A stretch of 34,968 nucleotides of DNA, taken from NCBI GenBank assembly GCA_027067035.1, contig JAMOMO010000276.1:1-34968 (forward strand), written 5' to 3'. The position numbers were made by a program, and so were the translations under genes. This DNA comes from Desulfobulbaceae bacterium. GTDB taxonomy: Bacteria > Desulfobacterota > Desulfobulbia > Desulfobulbales > Desulfocapsaceae. The notes beneath the pieces are model-generated. The model saw only the letters and a list, made by a program, of their open reading frames with translations, was not told where the DNA came from and did no database searches. Below, piece after piece: positions 1 through 6,800 of the stretch; position 1 is the stretch's first letter; every line of letters begins with the position of its first letter.

Positions 1-252
1 AGTCTGATAGCGTCAGAACTGTACAGAGTTAAATTTGAGAAAAGCTCTTATATCTAACTATGAAGGAGAAAGCTATAAAAGACAAAGGATTTTGGCAGAA
101 AATCCGTAAAAAATGATTTTGCTGCTGAAAAACTACGGCTAAACAGGAGGGACGCGCAGTATAAGCTGTTGGCGAAAAAGGATGCATGCAGGGGGGAGAA
201 CGCTTTGGAGCTGTGAACAGACGGGCCTGACGGAAATGCTGCCGGAAGAGGG
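1..252. other. Non-coding stretch downstream of the acyl carrier gene
   Basis: This segment lies 3' of the minus-strand acyl carrier gene and reaches the window edge. It is more AT-rich than the neighbouring genes. The only short ORF with a plausible start is an 18-codon plus-strand ORF at 60-116, which has no supporting context. I see no convincing stem followed by a T-run that would end the operon. It may be an intergenic spacer, and further dar cluster genes could lie beyond the edge. Confidence 0.4.
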
Positions 253-522
253 TTATTCAGGCTGAATAAAGTCGGCCAGGGCATCAATGGTTGTCACATG
301 GCGGCGAAATTCCTTGCTGTCCACAAGCCGTGTTCCAAACTGGTGCTGCAGGCCCATGGAGATCTGCAGTGCGTCCAGTGAGTCCAGGCCCAGTGGACTG
401 GCATCAGAGAAGAGCATGATATCATCGGCAAGGGCATCCGGAGTGACATCATCAATGTCACATTCAGTGAGTATCATCTGTTTCAGACGTCGTTTGAGGG
501 CATCGTCAAGTGAACCTTTCAT
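253..522 (-). CDS. Acyl carrier protein of the dar-type cluster
   Basis: An 89-residue acyl carrier protein. The GLDSLDALQ motif carries the serine that receives the 4'-phosphopantetheine arm, followed by the usual helix III/IV region ending in IDALADFIQ. The ATG at 522 is chosen because it overlaps the stop of the upstream permease gene as ATGA (522-519), a translational-coupling arrangement. Longer upstream reading runs through the permease gene and is not ACP-like. Its place at the end of a cluster with a KASIII-type ketosynthase and a BtrH-like acyltransferase suggests a dedicated carrier for the resorcinol precursor or an acyl group to be transferred (inference). It is unlikely to be the housekeeping AcpP, which normally sits with fab genes. 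Confidence 0.88.
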   Translation of the reverse strand: MKGSLDDALKRRLKQMILTECDIDDVTPDALADDIMLFSDASPLGLDSLDALQISMGLQHQFGTRLVDSKEFRRHVTTIDALADFIQPE

Positions 523-1724
523 AATCCATTTCCTGTTCTTCTTGCTAAAATCCAAGCTGCAAGGAGGAGCATAAGTCCTCCGAATCCTGCCAGGGCCAGT
601 GATTCCGTCAGTACTGCGCCCGCCCCAAGGCCACGTAAAAATAAATCCAGAAATCCTTCCAGTCCCCATGACATGGGGGAGAGATTGCTGAAAGTCTGCA
701 TCGCTTCCGGCATGAAGAATTTAGGAACCATCACTCCGCCAATTGCACCAAAGAGGATGTTGAGTATCCCGCCGATGGTTGTGGCCTGTTCCACACTGTT
801 CACGGACACTGCTATGAGCATTGATGTCCCAATGGCTGCCAGGCTGAGCCCTGTGGAGACCATAATGATCCCGGTAACAGAGTGTCCCGGCGTCAGTGCG
901 GGAGCACCAAGGAGGGGCACCATAAACATGCCCACTCCGATCATGAGCCAGACCTGGATTTGGTTTATAACCATATATGGAACAATTTTACCCGTAAAAA
1001 GTGCAGGAATGGAGATGTTCATGCCGTTCATGCGCATCAGGGTGTTCTGGCGGTGCTCACTGATAAAAATGGTGGACATGGGGATAATGATGAAAAACAT
1101 CCCGAAGACTATCCAGGAGGGGACACTCTGCTGGGTGGATGTGGGGAATAGACTCTCTTCGAGGCCATTGAACTGCACGGTAATCAGACTGCTCTGATCC
1201 ATCAGTCTGGCATCTGTTCTGGCGGCAATTCCGGGGAGCAGCGGGTCGAGCTCGTGGAGCAGCGTCTTGATACGAAGTTTCATCAGTATGCCGGTGAGCT
1301 CCCCCTTGAAGAGGCGGAGCATGTTCTGCTGTACGTCACTTGCCGCATCAAGTTTGAGTGGAACGGTGGAATCCTCACTGGCCAGGCTGGCTGAAAATCC
1401 GGGAACAATGGTTACGGCAAAGGTGAGATCGTCGTTGAGTGCATCCTGCAGATCTTTTCCGGGCCTGACTGTCTGCCGGTACTCTTTCAGGGTCCTGTTT
1501 TCTCTGAGCAGGCTGGCAATTTCGTGGCTGATTGTGGTCTGGTCCTGATCAATGACAGCATAGCTGACAAAGGCGCGGTCACTGCTGAAGGTGTCTTTCA
1601 GGGCCATGGACATGATAAGGATAAAGATCGACGGCATGATAAAGAGGGCAGCCAGGGCATGTTTGTCCCGCAGAATAAGGAGGAATTCCTTGGTGAGCAT
1701 CGCCCTAAGCATCGGCTTCTCCAT
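519..1724 (-). CDS. ABC-2 type transporter permease
   Basis: A 401-residue membrane protein with the ABC-2 permease layout: a short cytoplasmic start (KEFLLILRDKHAL), one transmembrane helix near residues 24-42, a long extracytoplasmic domain to about 190, then five or so hydrophobic helices to the C-terminus. The internal stretch around HRQNTLMRMNGMNIS, just after the second helix, is typical of the coupling region. It should form the membrane half of an exporter with the ATPase encoded immediately upstream. The genes overlap by 20 nt if the first Met is used, or 8 nt from Met5. The stop overlaps the ACP start (ATGA). Export of the resorcinol lipid or of an intermediate is inferred from context only. 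Confidence 0.85.
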   Translation of the reverse strand: MEKPMLRAMLTKEFLLILRDKHALAALFIMPSIFILIMSMALKDTFSSDRAFVSYAVIDQDQTTISHEIASLLRENRTLKEYRQTVRPGKDLQDALNDDLTFAVTIVPGFSASLASEDSTVPLKLDAASDVQQNMLRLFKGELTGILMKLRIKTLLHELDPLLPGIAARTDARLMDQSSLITVQFNGLEESLFPTSTQQSVPSWIVFGMFFIIIPMSTIFISEHRQNTLMRMNGMNISIPALFTGKIVPYMVINQIQVWLMIGVGMFMVPLLGAPALTPGHSVTGIIMVSTGLSLAAIGTSMLIAVSVNSVEQATTIGGILNILFGAIGGVMVPKFFMPEAMQTFSNLSPMSWGLEGFLDLFLRGLGAGAVLTESLALAGFGGLMLLLAAWILARRTGNGL

Positions 1725-2628
1725 GGCTGGTCAGATTGATGAAGAGGGACTCCAGTGTCCTTGCACGGTAACGTATCTGCCTGATGCCGATCTGCTCTTC
1801 CTCCAGAAGTGTGAGGAGTTTTGCGATGCCGGCACTGTCCTGTGAGGGGAGCATAAGTCTTTCTTCGTCCAGCAGTCGTAGTTCCGGCATTATCCCGGTG
1901 ATACGGCTGAGTCTTGCCGGGTCCGGATGATAGAGTTCAATGATGACACTGCGGCGGCCTCCCTGCTGGAGCATATCCTGCAGACTGTCCTGACGGATAA
2001 TCCGGCCATGGTGAATGATGGCCACTTCATCACAGATCTTTTCAATCTCCTCCATATAGTGGGAGCTGTAGATCACTGTCTTGTTCTCTTCTCTGAATGA
2101 GCGGATGGTCGTGAGAATGTCGTTGCGGGATTCCGGGTCTATGCCGATGGTGGGTTCGTCGAAGTAGAGGATTTCCGGATTGTTCAGAAGGCCGATGCCG
2201 ATGTTGAGACGCCTCTTTTCCCCCCCGGACAGGGTGGCGGATTTTCTATCAAGGAGGTGCTGGAGACGGTTAACGGAGATGGCATGATCAAGGCTCTGCT
2301 CAAGGGCTGCTCCCCTGATGGACTGAATTCCTGCAAAGAAACGGAGGTTTTCAATCACTGTGAGATTGTCATAGAATGCGAGGGCCTGGGGGATAAAGGC
2401 ACAGCGACTGCGTATTTGCCTGATATTGCCGGCCAGGGACAGGCCGAAGATCTCAATTTCGCCCTCCTGAAATCCGGTGAGGCCGTTTATTATGGAGAGA
2501 AGTGTGGTTTTTCCGGCACCGTTTGGGCCGAGGAGGCCAAAGATGCAGCCGCGGCCGATCTCCATGTTCAGGTGTCGCAAGGCCGGTGTTTCCCCGTAGC
2601 TTTTGCTGAGATTGTGTATGCGGATCAT
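1705..2628 (-). CDS. ABC transporter ATP-binding protein
   Basis: A 307-residue ABC ATPase of the drug/lipid exporter (CcmA/DrrA-like) type. It has Walker A GPNGAGKTT at residues 34-42, the signature LSGGEKRRL near 135-143, Walker B ILYFDEPTIGID about 20 residues later, and the switch histidine in SSHYMEE. The C-terminal roughly 90 residues form the accessory domain common in ABC-2 partners. It starts 3 nt after the BtrH-like gene and overlaps the permease gene, so the two subunits should be made together. All catalytic motifs are intact. The substrate is unknown; context points to the dar product. Confidence 0.93.
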   Translation of the reverse strand: MIRIHNLSKSYGETPALRHLNMEIGRGCIFGLLGPNGAGKTTLLSIINGLTGFQEGEIEIFGLSLAGNIRQIRSRCAFIPQALAFYDNLTVIENLRFFAGIQSIRGAALEQSLDHAISVNRLQHLLDRKSATLSGGEKRRLNIGIGLLNNPEILYFDEPTIGIDPESRNDILTTIRSFREENKTVIYSSHYMEEIEKICDEVAIIHHGRIIRQDSLQDMLQQGGRRSVIIELYHPDPARLSRITGIMPELRLLDEERLMLPSQDSAGIAKLLTLLEEEQIGIRQIRYRARTLESLFINLTSHGEADA

Positions 2629-2631
2629 GGT

Positions 2632-3660
2632 TTACCGGCTGCAGATTCCCAGAAGGTTTTTATATACCCGGGTTTCCGCGTCTGCCACTTCCAGAAGCTT
2701 TTGCTCAAGGGCGGGAAACGGTATGGGACTTTTTTTCCTGCCCCTGATGGCTGTGACGGCAAGCAGGGCGAATTCCCGCCACTGGTCACCGGCTGCAGTC
2801 ATCTGCCGGGAGGCTTTCTCCAGTTCCGCATTGTTGTCGAGGATCGTTGCGGCTTCCTGGAGGAATGAGGCATAGATAAACCGAAAGCCGCCGCCACCGG
2901 TCCCTATCTCTTCCTGCATTCTGACAATATGACCGAGAAAGAGTCGGGCCTCCCGCGGGTCCTTCCCGGAGAGTCTGACGATGGAACGGCTCAGGGCACG
3001 GATACCGCGAACTCCGGCAATGGGAACCGGGGTCTTCAGCATTGCCCTGGCATTTTTACGAATCACTGTGGGCAGGATACGCTGAAAATCAACTGTATCC
3101 GGAATACCACAGGGATAGTAAAGGAGTCCCTTTGGTGCCATCATTCCCTTGACAAAGCGGGCTTTCCGGAGGTCTTTTGCCGGGCAGCGCTGGCTGTTTT
3201 CAAAGACCGGATCGCTTATCAGATAGTCATCACCCTCTTTGCCGAAAACAATAAGATTATGGGCGTTGAAGTGAAAACGCATCTCAGGCGGGAAGTAGGG
3301 CAGCCAGAAAACAGAGCTCTGGGCCCCCACAATATGTCCCTGCTGCAGGAGAGAATCCAGCTTTTTCATGCCTTTTTCCGGACTGGAAAAGCTGTGCATC
3401 TGCATCCTGATGCCCAGATTTTTCTGGAGTCCACGGATGATGCTTTTGGGGCGGGAACGGTAGGCAATGAGGGGCATGCCGCCAAGTTTTATAAAGGGGA
3501 TGTAGGCGAACATCAGGGCTCCGGAAAGTCCGAAAACCATGGCTTCAGAGAGTGGCATACCATGATGGGAGACCATGAGTGACATGACTCCGCTTTCACA
3601 GTGGGCAAAATGTTTATGCTGGAAATCCGTATGTGTCTTCACGGCTTCACTCCAGCTCAT
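2632..3660 (-). CDS. BtrH-like (BtrH N-terminal domain) acyltransferase
   Basis: The N-terminal half matches the BtrH N-terminal family: a near-N-terminal HCES motif (Cys21 from the chosen start), then ...GMPLSEAMVFGLSGA, and further on FNAHNLIVFGKEGDDYLISDP, which has a cysteine-peptidase-like His-Asp layout. In butirosin biosynthesis BtrH moves an acyl chain from a carrier protein onto an amine (family knowledge). Relatives occur in flexirubin/dialkylresorcinol clusters. Here it may load, unload or conjugate an acyl group carried by the cluster's ACP (inference). The ATG at 3660 places the HCES motif about 20 residues in, as expected. A GTG at 3714 would give 18 extra residues overlapping the upstream gene. 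It overlaps that gene by 14 nt and sits 3 nt before the ABC ATPase. Confidence 0.8.
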   Translation of the reverse strand: MSWSEAVKTHTDFQHKHFAHCESGVMSLMVSHHGMPLSEAMVFGLSGALMFAYIPFIKLGGMPLIAYRSRPKSIIRGLQKNLGIRMQMHSFSSPEKGMKKLDSLLQQGHIVGAQSSVFWLPYFPPEMRFHFNAHNLIVFGKEGDDYLISDPVFENSQRCPAKDLRKARFVKGMMAPKGLLYYPCGIPDTVDFQRILPTVIRKNARAMLKTPVPIAGVRGIRALSRSIVRLSGKDPREARLFLGHIVRMQEEIGTGGGGFRFIYASFLQEAATILDNNAELEKASRQMTAAGDQWREFALLAVTAIRGRKKSPIPFPALEQKLLEVADAETRVYKNLLGICSR

Positions 3661-4063
3661 CGCTTTGAGGTGGCAGGCTGCAGAGGAGTTCCCGGCTGAT
3701 CCCCAGGGCATCACAGTAGCGTGTAAGTATCTTCCGGGAAAGTTTCCGGAAAACCGCAGGCCTGAAATGGCGTTTTATGCGCCACTTGAACAGTCCTGTG
3801 GATTCCGACAGTACCTGCAGGTCCATGCGACGGTTGTACATATGGAAAAAGAGTGTGGATTTTTCACCCTTTGCAACCCGGGAGTGGGCTTCTCGGGCCA
3901 GGCGTTCAAGCTCCTGCACGGCCTGAAGGGTTGCCTCTTCTTCTATTTCCCATCCACTTGACGGCACAAGGGTGTACTTCCCGGAGGTGTCGGTTGCATA
4001 GATTGCCTTTTTATTGTCGGCATAGGTGGAGATCCTGTCCTGGGGTACCTTGTTCTGCTCCAT
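3647..4063 (-). CDS. Conserved-looking small protein of the dar cluster, function unknown
   Basis: A 138-residue soluble protein I do not recognise. It begins at an ATG directly abutting the DarB stop codon (TGA then ATG, no gap) and overlaps the BtrH-like gene, so it is embedded in the translational chain of the cluster. Features seen: an acidic-amphipathic helix (EEEATLQAVQELERLAREA), then a basic aromatic stretch (FKWRIKRHFRPAVFRKLS) and a helical C-terminus (ILTRYCDALGISRELLCSL) that resembles a small DNA- or protein-binding helical fold. No signal peptide or membrane helix is visible. It could be a cluster-specific regulator or an accessory to the condensing enzymes; both are speculation. 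Confidence 0.7.
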   Translation of the reverse strand: MEQNKVPQDRISTYADNKKAIYATDTSGKYTLVPSSGWEIEEEATLQAVQELERLAREAHSRVAKGEKSTLFFHMYNRRMDLQVLSESTGLFKWRIKRHFRPAVFRKLSRKILTRYCDALGISRELLCSLPPQSDELE

Positions 4064-5212
4064 TCACACCACCGTCAGCTGCATGAATGCCGTGGAGAAT
4101 CTGCCGCTTTCCGGGATATAACAGAGGAGGCGCTCTCCCTTTTTGAGCCTTCCTGAATGGAAGAGCTCTTCGAGGATAATATAGATTGAGGCGGAGCCGG
4201 TGTTGCCTTTTGTCGCCAGATTGCTGAACCATTGTGTCTGGGGAATGTCGCAGCCGGCACGCTGCATCCCTGAGAGCACCTTGTCACGGAAAAATCCGGA
4301 GGAATAGTGGGGGAGAAACCAGTCGATCTTTTCAGGCTGGAGGACACCACTGGTCAGCAGCTCCCGGAGAGGCCGGGTCACTGTATATTCAATGATCTTG
4401 TCGTTGAGCAGTTTGACATCCTGTTTGATGCTGAAGATGGACTCTTCCAGCCACTGCTGCGGCAGGTATTCCCGCCAGCCCCTGAGGCTGCCGTCCTCTC
4501 TCTTTACGGCTCCGGCGTACATGCAGGTTTCAAGCTCTCCTGCATAGGAGAGCTGCCTGATCCAGTCGATGTGGAGGGATATTGTTCCGCTTTTTCTGTT
4601 GGGACTGTTACTCATCCAGACGGCACCCGCACCGTCACTGAGCATCCAGCGCAGAAAATCCTTTTCAAAGGCTATCTCCGGATGCTTCTTCAGCTCCTCA
4701 GTCCTGCCTGCCAGTTCTTCATCGAAGAGCTGGCCACGCATGAGAGAAGAGACATTTTCAGAGCCCGTTGCCACCCCGTTCCGATTCAGTCCAGAGAGAA
4801 TAGCCATATACACGTATTTAAGGGCCATGACCCCTGAGAGACAGATACCCGATGTGGCGATAACTTCGCAGGGCGGCAGACCGAGCTCGCCGTGGACCAT
4901 ACTGGCATGGTTCGGCATGAGCTGATCGGGCAGGGTGGTACCGCAGGCAAGAATCTCTATGTCTTCCCGGATTCTGGCGCTGAGCAGTCGAACGGCTTCT
5001 GCGGCAAGCTGGCTGTTGCTGTGGCTGGCACGCCCTGTTTCGGGGTCAATGGCATAGTAACGGGAGACGATTTTGTTGCTGCGAAGGATCAGTTTGCGTA
5101 CCCGGGAAGGGCGTGCTGCAACCGGTGACAGGAGAGATTCCATGCTGTCATTGTCAACCGGTTCATTTGGCATAAATGCGCTGATATCATTGATGTAGAC
5201 GTTTTGAGACAT
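4064..5212 (-). CDS. darB: StlD/DarB family beta-ketosynthase (KASIII-like)
   Basis: A 382-residue thiolase-fold condensing enzyme. The N-terminus (YINDISAFMPNEPVDNDSME, then ARPSRVRKLILRSNKI and RYYAIDPETGRASHSNSQL) follows the DarB/StlD pattern closely. The catalytic Cys124 lies in TSGICLSG, the His in WFLPHYSSG (in place of the HQAN of FabH) and the Asn in KGNTGSAS, so the Cys-His-Asn triad is complete. Known DarB enzymes condense a beta-ketoacyl thioester with a second acyl thioester to give a 2,5-dialkylcyclohexane-1,3-dione. It follows DarA by 33 nt and abuts the next gene. FabH-like housekeeping function is unlikely given the neighbours. Confidence 0.9.
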   Translation of the reverse strand: MSQNVYINDISAFMPNEPVDNDSMESLLSPVAARPSRVRKLILRSNKIVSRYYAIDPETGRASHSNSQLAAEAVRLLSARIREDIEILACGTTLPDQLMPNHASMVHGELGLPPCEVIATSGICLSGVMALKYVYMAILSGLNRNGVATGSENVSSLMRGQLFDEELAGRTEELKKHPEIAFEKDFLRWMLSDGAGAVWMSNSPNRKSGTISLHIDWIRQLSYAGELETCMYAGAVKREDGSLRGWREYLPQQWLEESIFSIKQDVKLLNDKIIEYTVTRPLRELLTSGVLQPEKIDWFLPHYSSGFFRDKVLSGMQRAGCDIPQTQWFSNLATKGNTGSASIYIILEELFHSGRLKKGERLLCYIPESGRFSTAFMQLTVV

Positions 5213-5245
5213 GCGAGTTACGGTCAGCTATCAGTAAAAAATAAT

Positions 5246-6160
5246 TTATTTTCCAGAGGGTTGTTCATAATAGTGAACCGCCCGTGCAAGCGCTTTTCTC
5301 CGAAAGGGCGCGAGCAGCTTTCGAAACAGCATGTTCAACGGTACAACAGTGACAACCAGTGTCAAGAGAAAGGCTGTATAGATGGTGATCACCACATTGC
5401 GTCCCCATGAGCCCTGGGGACCGGCCTTTTTAATCAGCCTGCACCAGATCAGAAAACTGCGGTGGGCAATGTGCTCTGTTGCGATCAGTTTTCCGTTGAC
5501 ATTGACGGCACCCATGTTCTTCAGCAGCGGGAGTGTAGCGCATTCTTCGTCATGCTGCAATGCGTTACAGATACGTTCTCCAAAACGGCCTGCGGAGTCG
5601 ATCTCTTTTTTATCCACTCCGGCGGGAGGGAAGAACCAGAATCCGTCCTTTTTTCCGGTGAGCATCCAGCGCGGAGTGGTGACAAAGGTGTAGAGTGATT
5701 TGCCCTGATCGGTGAAGACAACGTTGTCCAGAAGCCTGGCATCAAGCCCACTGAGCAGGGTCTTCATCTTTTCCTGGGCAATGAGCCACATGTCGCGGCA
5801 GGCGATCACTGTTACCACAGGTGTGTTTTTAAAGAGTGTTTTCGCCTGTTCCGTCTGCAGAAAACCGGTGACCGGAATGGAAGGTGAGAGAAACCAGGAT
5901 GTGTAGCCCAGGATGATGAGATCGTAGTTGTCGTCACATTCGACGGGTTTGACGGGGCAGCCGTCAAGGTAGACAGCCTCCGGAAACACATTGAAAAACT
6001 CGTAAAAGGACCAGGGATAGGGGTAGGGCACTTCAGGGCGGATTTCCAGAAAATCACACTGCAGGCCGTTGCATTCTGCCAGGGGTTCTGCAATCTGTTC
6101 CATGACGGATTGCAGCTGCCCACTCTGGGAATAGGAGATGATGAGTACTTTTTTCGACAT
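5246..6160 (-). CDS. darA: DarA-like dialkylresorcinol condensing enzyme/aromatase
   Basis: A 304-residue protein with a flavodoxin-like N-terminus: a beta strand VLIISYSQSGQL with the SxSGQ phosphate-binding turn at residues 9-14, then the characteristic PYPWSFYEFFNVFPE stretch and LIILGYTSWFLSPSIPVTGFL. Near the C-terminus a hydrophobic helix (about residues 258-282) suggests membrane attachment. In characterised dar pathways DarA oxidises the DarB cyclohexanedione to a resorcinol, consistent with a flavin-binding fold. Its ATG overlaps the methyltransferase stop (TGATG), and DarB follows. The pairing of DarA and DarB is the strongest evidence for the pathway. Confidence 0.87.
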   Translation of the reverse strand: MSKKVLIISYSQSGQLQSVMEQIAEPLAECNGLQCDFLEIRPEVPYPYPWSFYEFFNVFPEAVYLDGCPVKPVECDDNYDLIILGYTSWFLSPSIPVTGFLQTEQAKTLFKNTPVVTVIACRDMWLIAQEKMKTLLSGLDARLLDNVVFTDQGKSLYTFVTTPRWMLTGKKDGFWFFPPAGVDKKEIDSAGRFGERICNALQHDEECATLPLLKNMGAVNVNGKLIATEHIAHRSFLIWCRLIKKAGPQGSWGRNVVITIYTAFLLTLVVTVVPLNMLFRKLLAPFRRKALARAVHYYEQPSGK

Positions 6161-6777
6161 CAGGATCGTTTGCGGGCGGTGAGGAGAAAGACAGGATATT
6201 CCCGGCTGTTCTCCTCTTTGACTATGCTGTGGACTGTTCTGTGGCTGATCGCTTCCATGCCGCAGGCCTCAAGAGAGCTTTTCAGCTCTTCCGGGTCAAA
6301 TCCATGGTGATGGATGCCCTCTGCATCAGCCTTGTGAAAGCTGCCGTCTTCTGTGAAGAGATCGGCAATCGCCAGATAGCCGCCGGGAAGAAGGAGTTCT
6401 GCAAATCGCTGCAGCAGAGCCCCGCTATCCCGAATGTGGTGCAGGGTCATGGAGCAGAAGATGAGATTATGCTGCCTGTTGTATTTATCAGCAAGGAGGT
6501 CACAGCAGAGTGTCTCCATATTGGCTATCTTTTCAGCTGCGATTTTCTGCTCAAGAACTTCCAGCATCCCGGAAGAGCTGTCAATGGCAATCAGCTGCCC
6601 CACCAGAGGAGCCACGGCCATGCCTACAAGCCCGGTGCCGCAGCCGTATTCCATTGCACTCATCTCCGTTGAGAGGGGGAGCTCTGCAATGGCACTGCTT
6701 ATTTTTCCGGCCAGCCGGACCCGTCTGGATTTACTGTCCCAGTCTGCCGCTGCCCTGTCGAATCGTTCTGTTCCCAT
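6160..6777 (-). CDS. Class I SAM-dependent methyltransferase
   Basis: A 205-residue protein with the Rossmann-fold methyltransferase motifs: motif I EYGCGTGLVG at 43-52, the acidic end of strand 2 (LIAIDSSSGML), motif around NLIFCSMTLHHI, and post-motif LLPGGYLAIADLFTEDGSFH. The HHxGFDPEELKSSLEACG region is typical of UbiE/type-11 small-molecule methyltransferases. It lies 23 nt after the M16 protease gene and is coupled to darA through a TGATG overlap, so the likely substrate is the resorcinol or a precursor (inference). No signal peptide; cytoplasmic. Confidence 0.85.
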   Translation of the reverse strand: MGTERFDRAAADWDSKSRRVRLAGKISSAIAELPLSTEMSAMEYGCGTGLVGMAVAPLVGQLIAIDSSSGMLEVLEQKIAAEKIANMETLCCDLLADKYNRQHNLIFCSMTLHHIRDSGALLQRFAELLLPGGYLAIADLFTEDGSFHKADAEGIHHHGFDPEELKSSLEACGMEAISHRTVHSIVKEENSREYPVFLLTARKRS

Positions 6778-6800
6778 GTCTGTTCCTGCTGAGTAGTATT

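Noticed and set aside
60..116. Short plus-strand ORF of 18 codons
   Set aside because: It is very short, stands alone without a clear ribosome site, and the downstream sequence in the same frame is closed. Nothing supports it as a peptide gene.
54..287. Minus-strand 77-codon ORF at the left end
   Set aside because: It overlaps the ACP 3' end, has Ser/Phe-rich composition unlike a folded protein, and has no ribosome site or recognisable motif.
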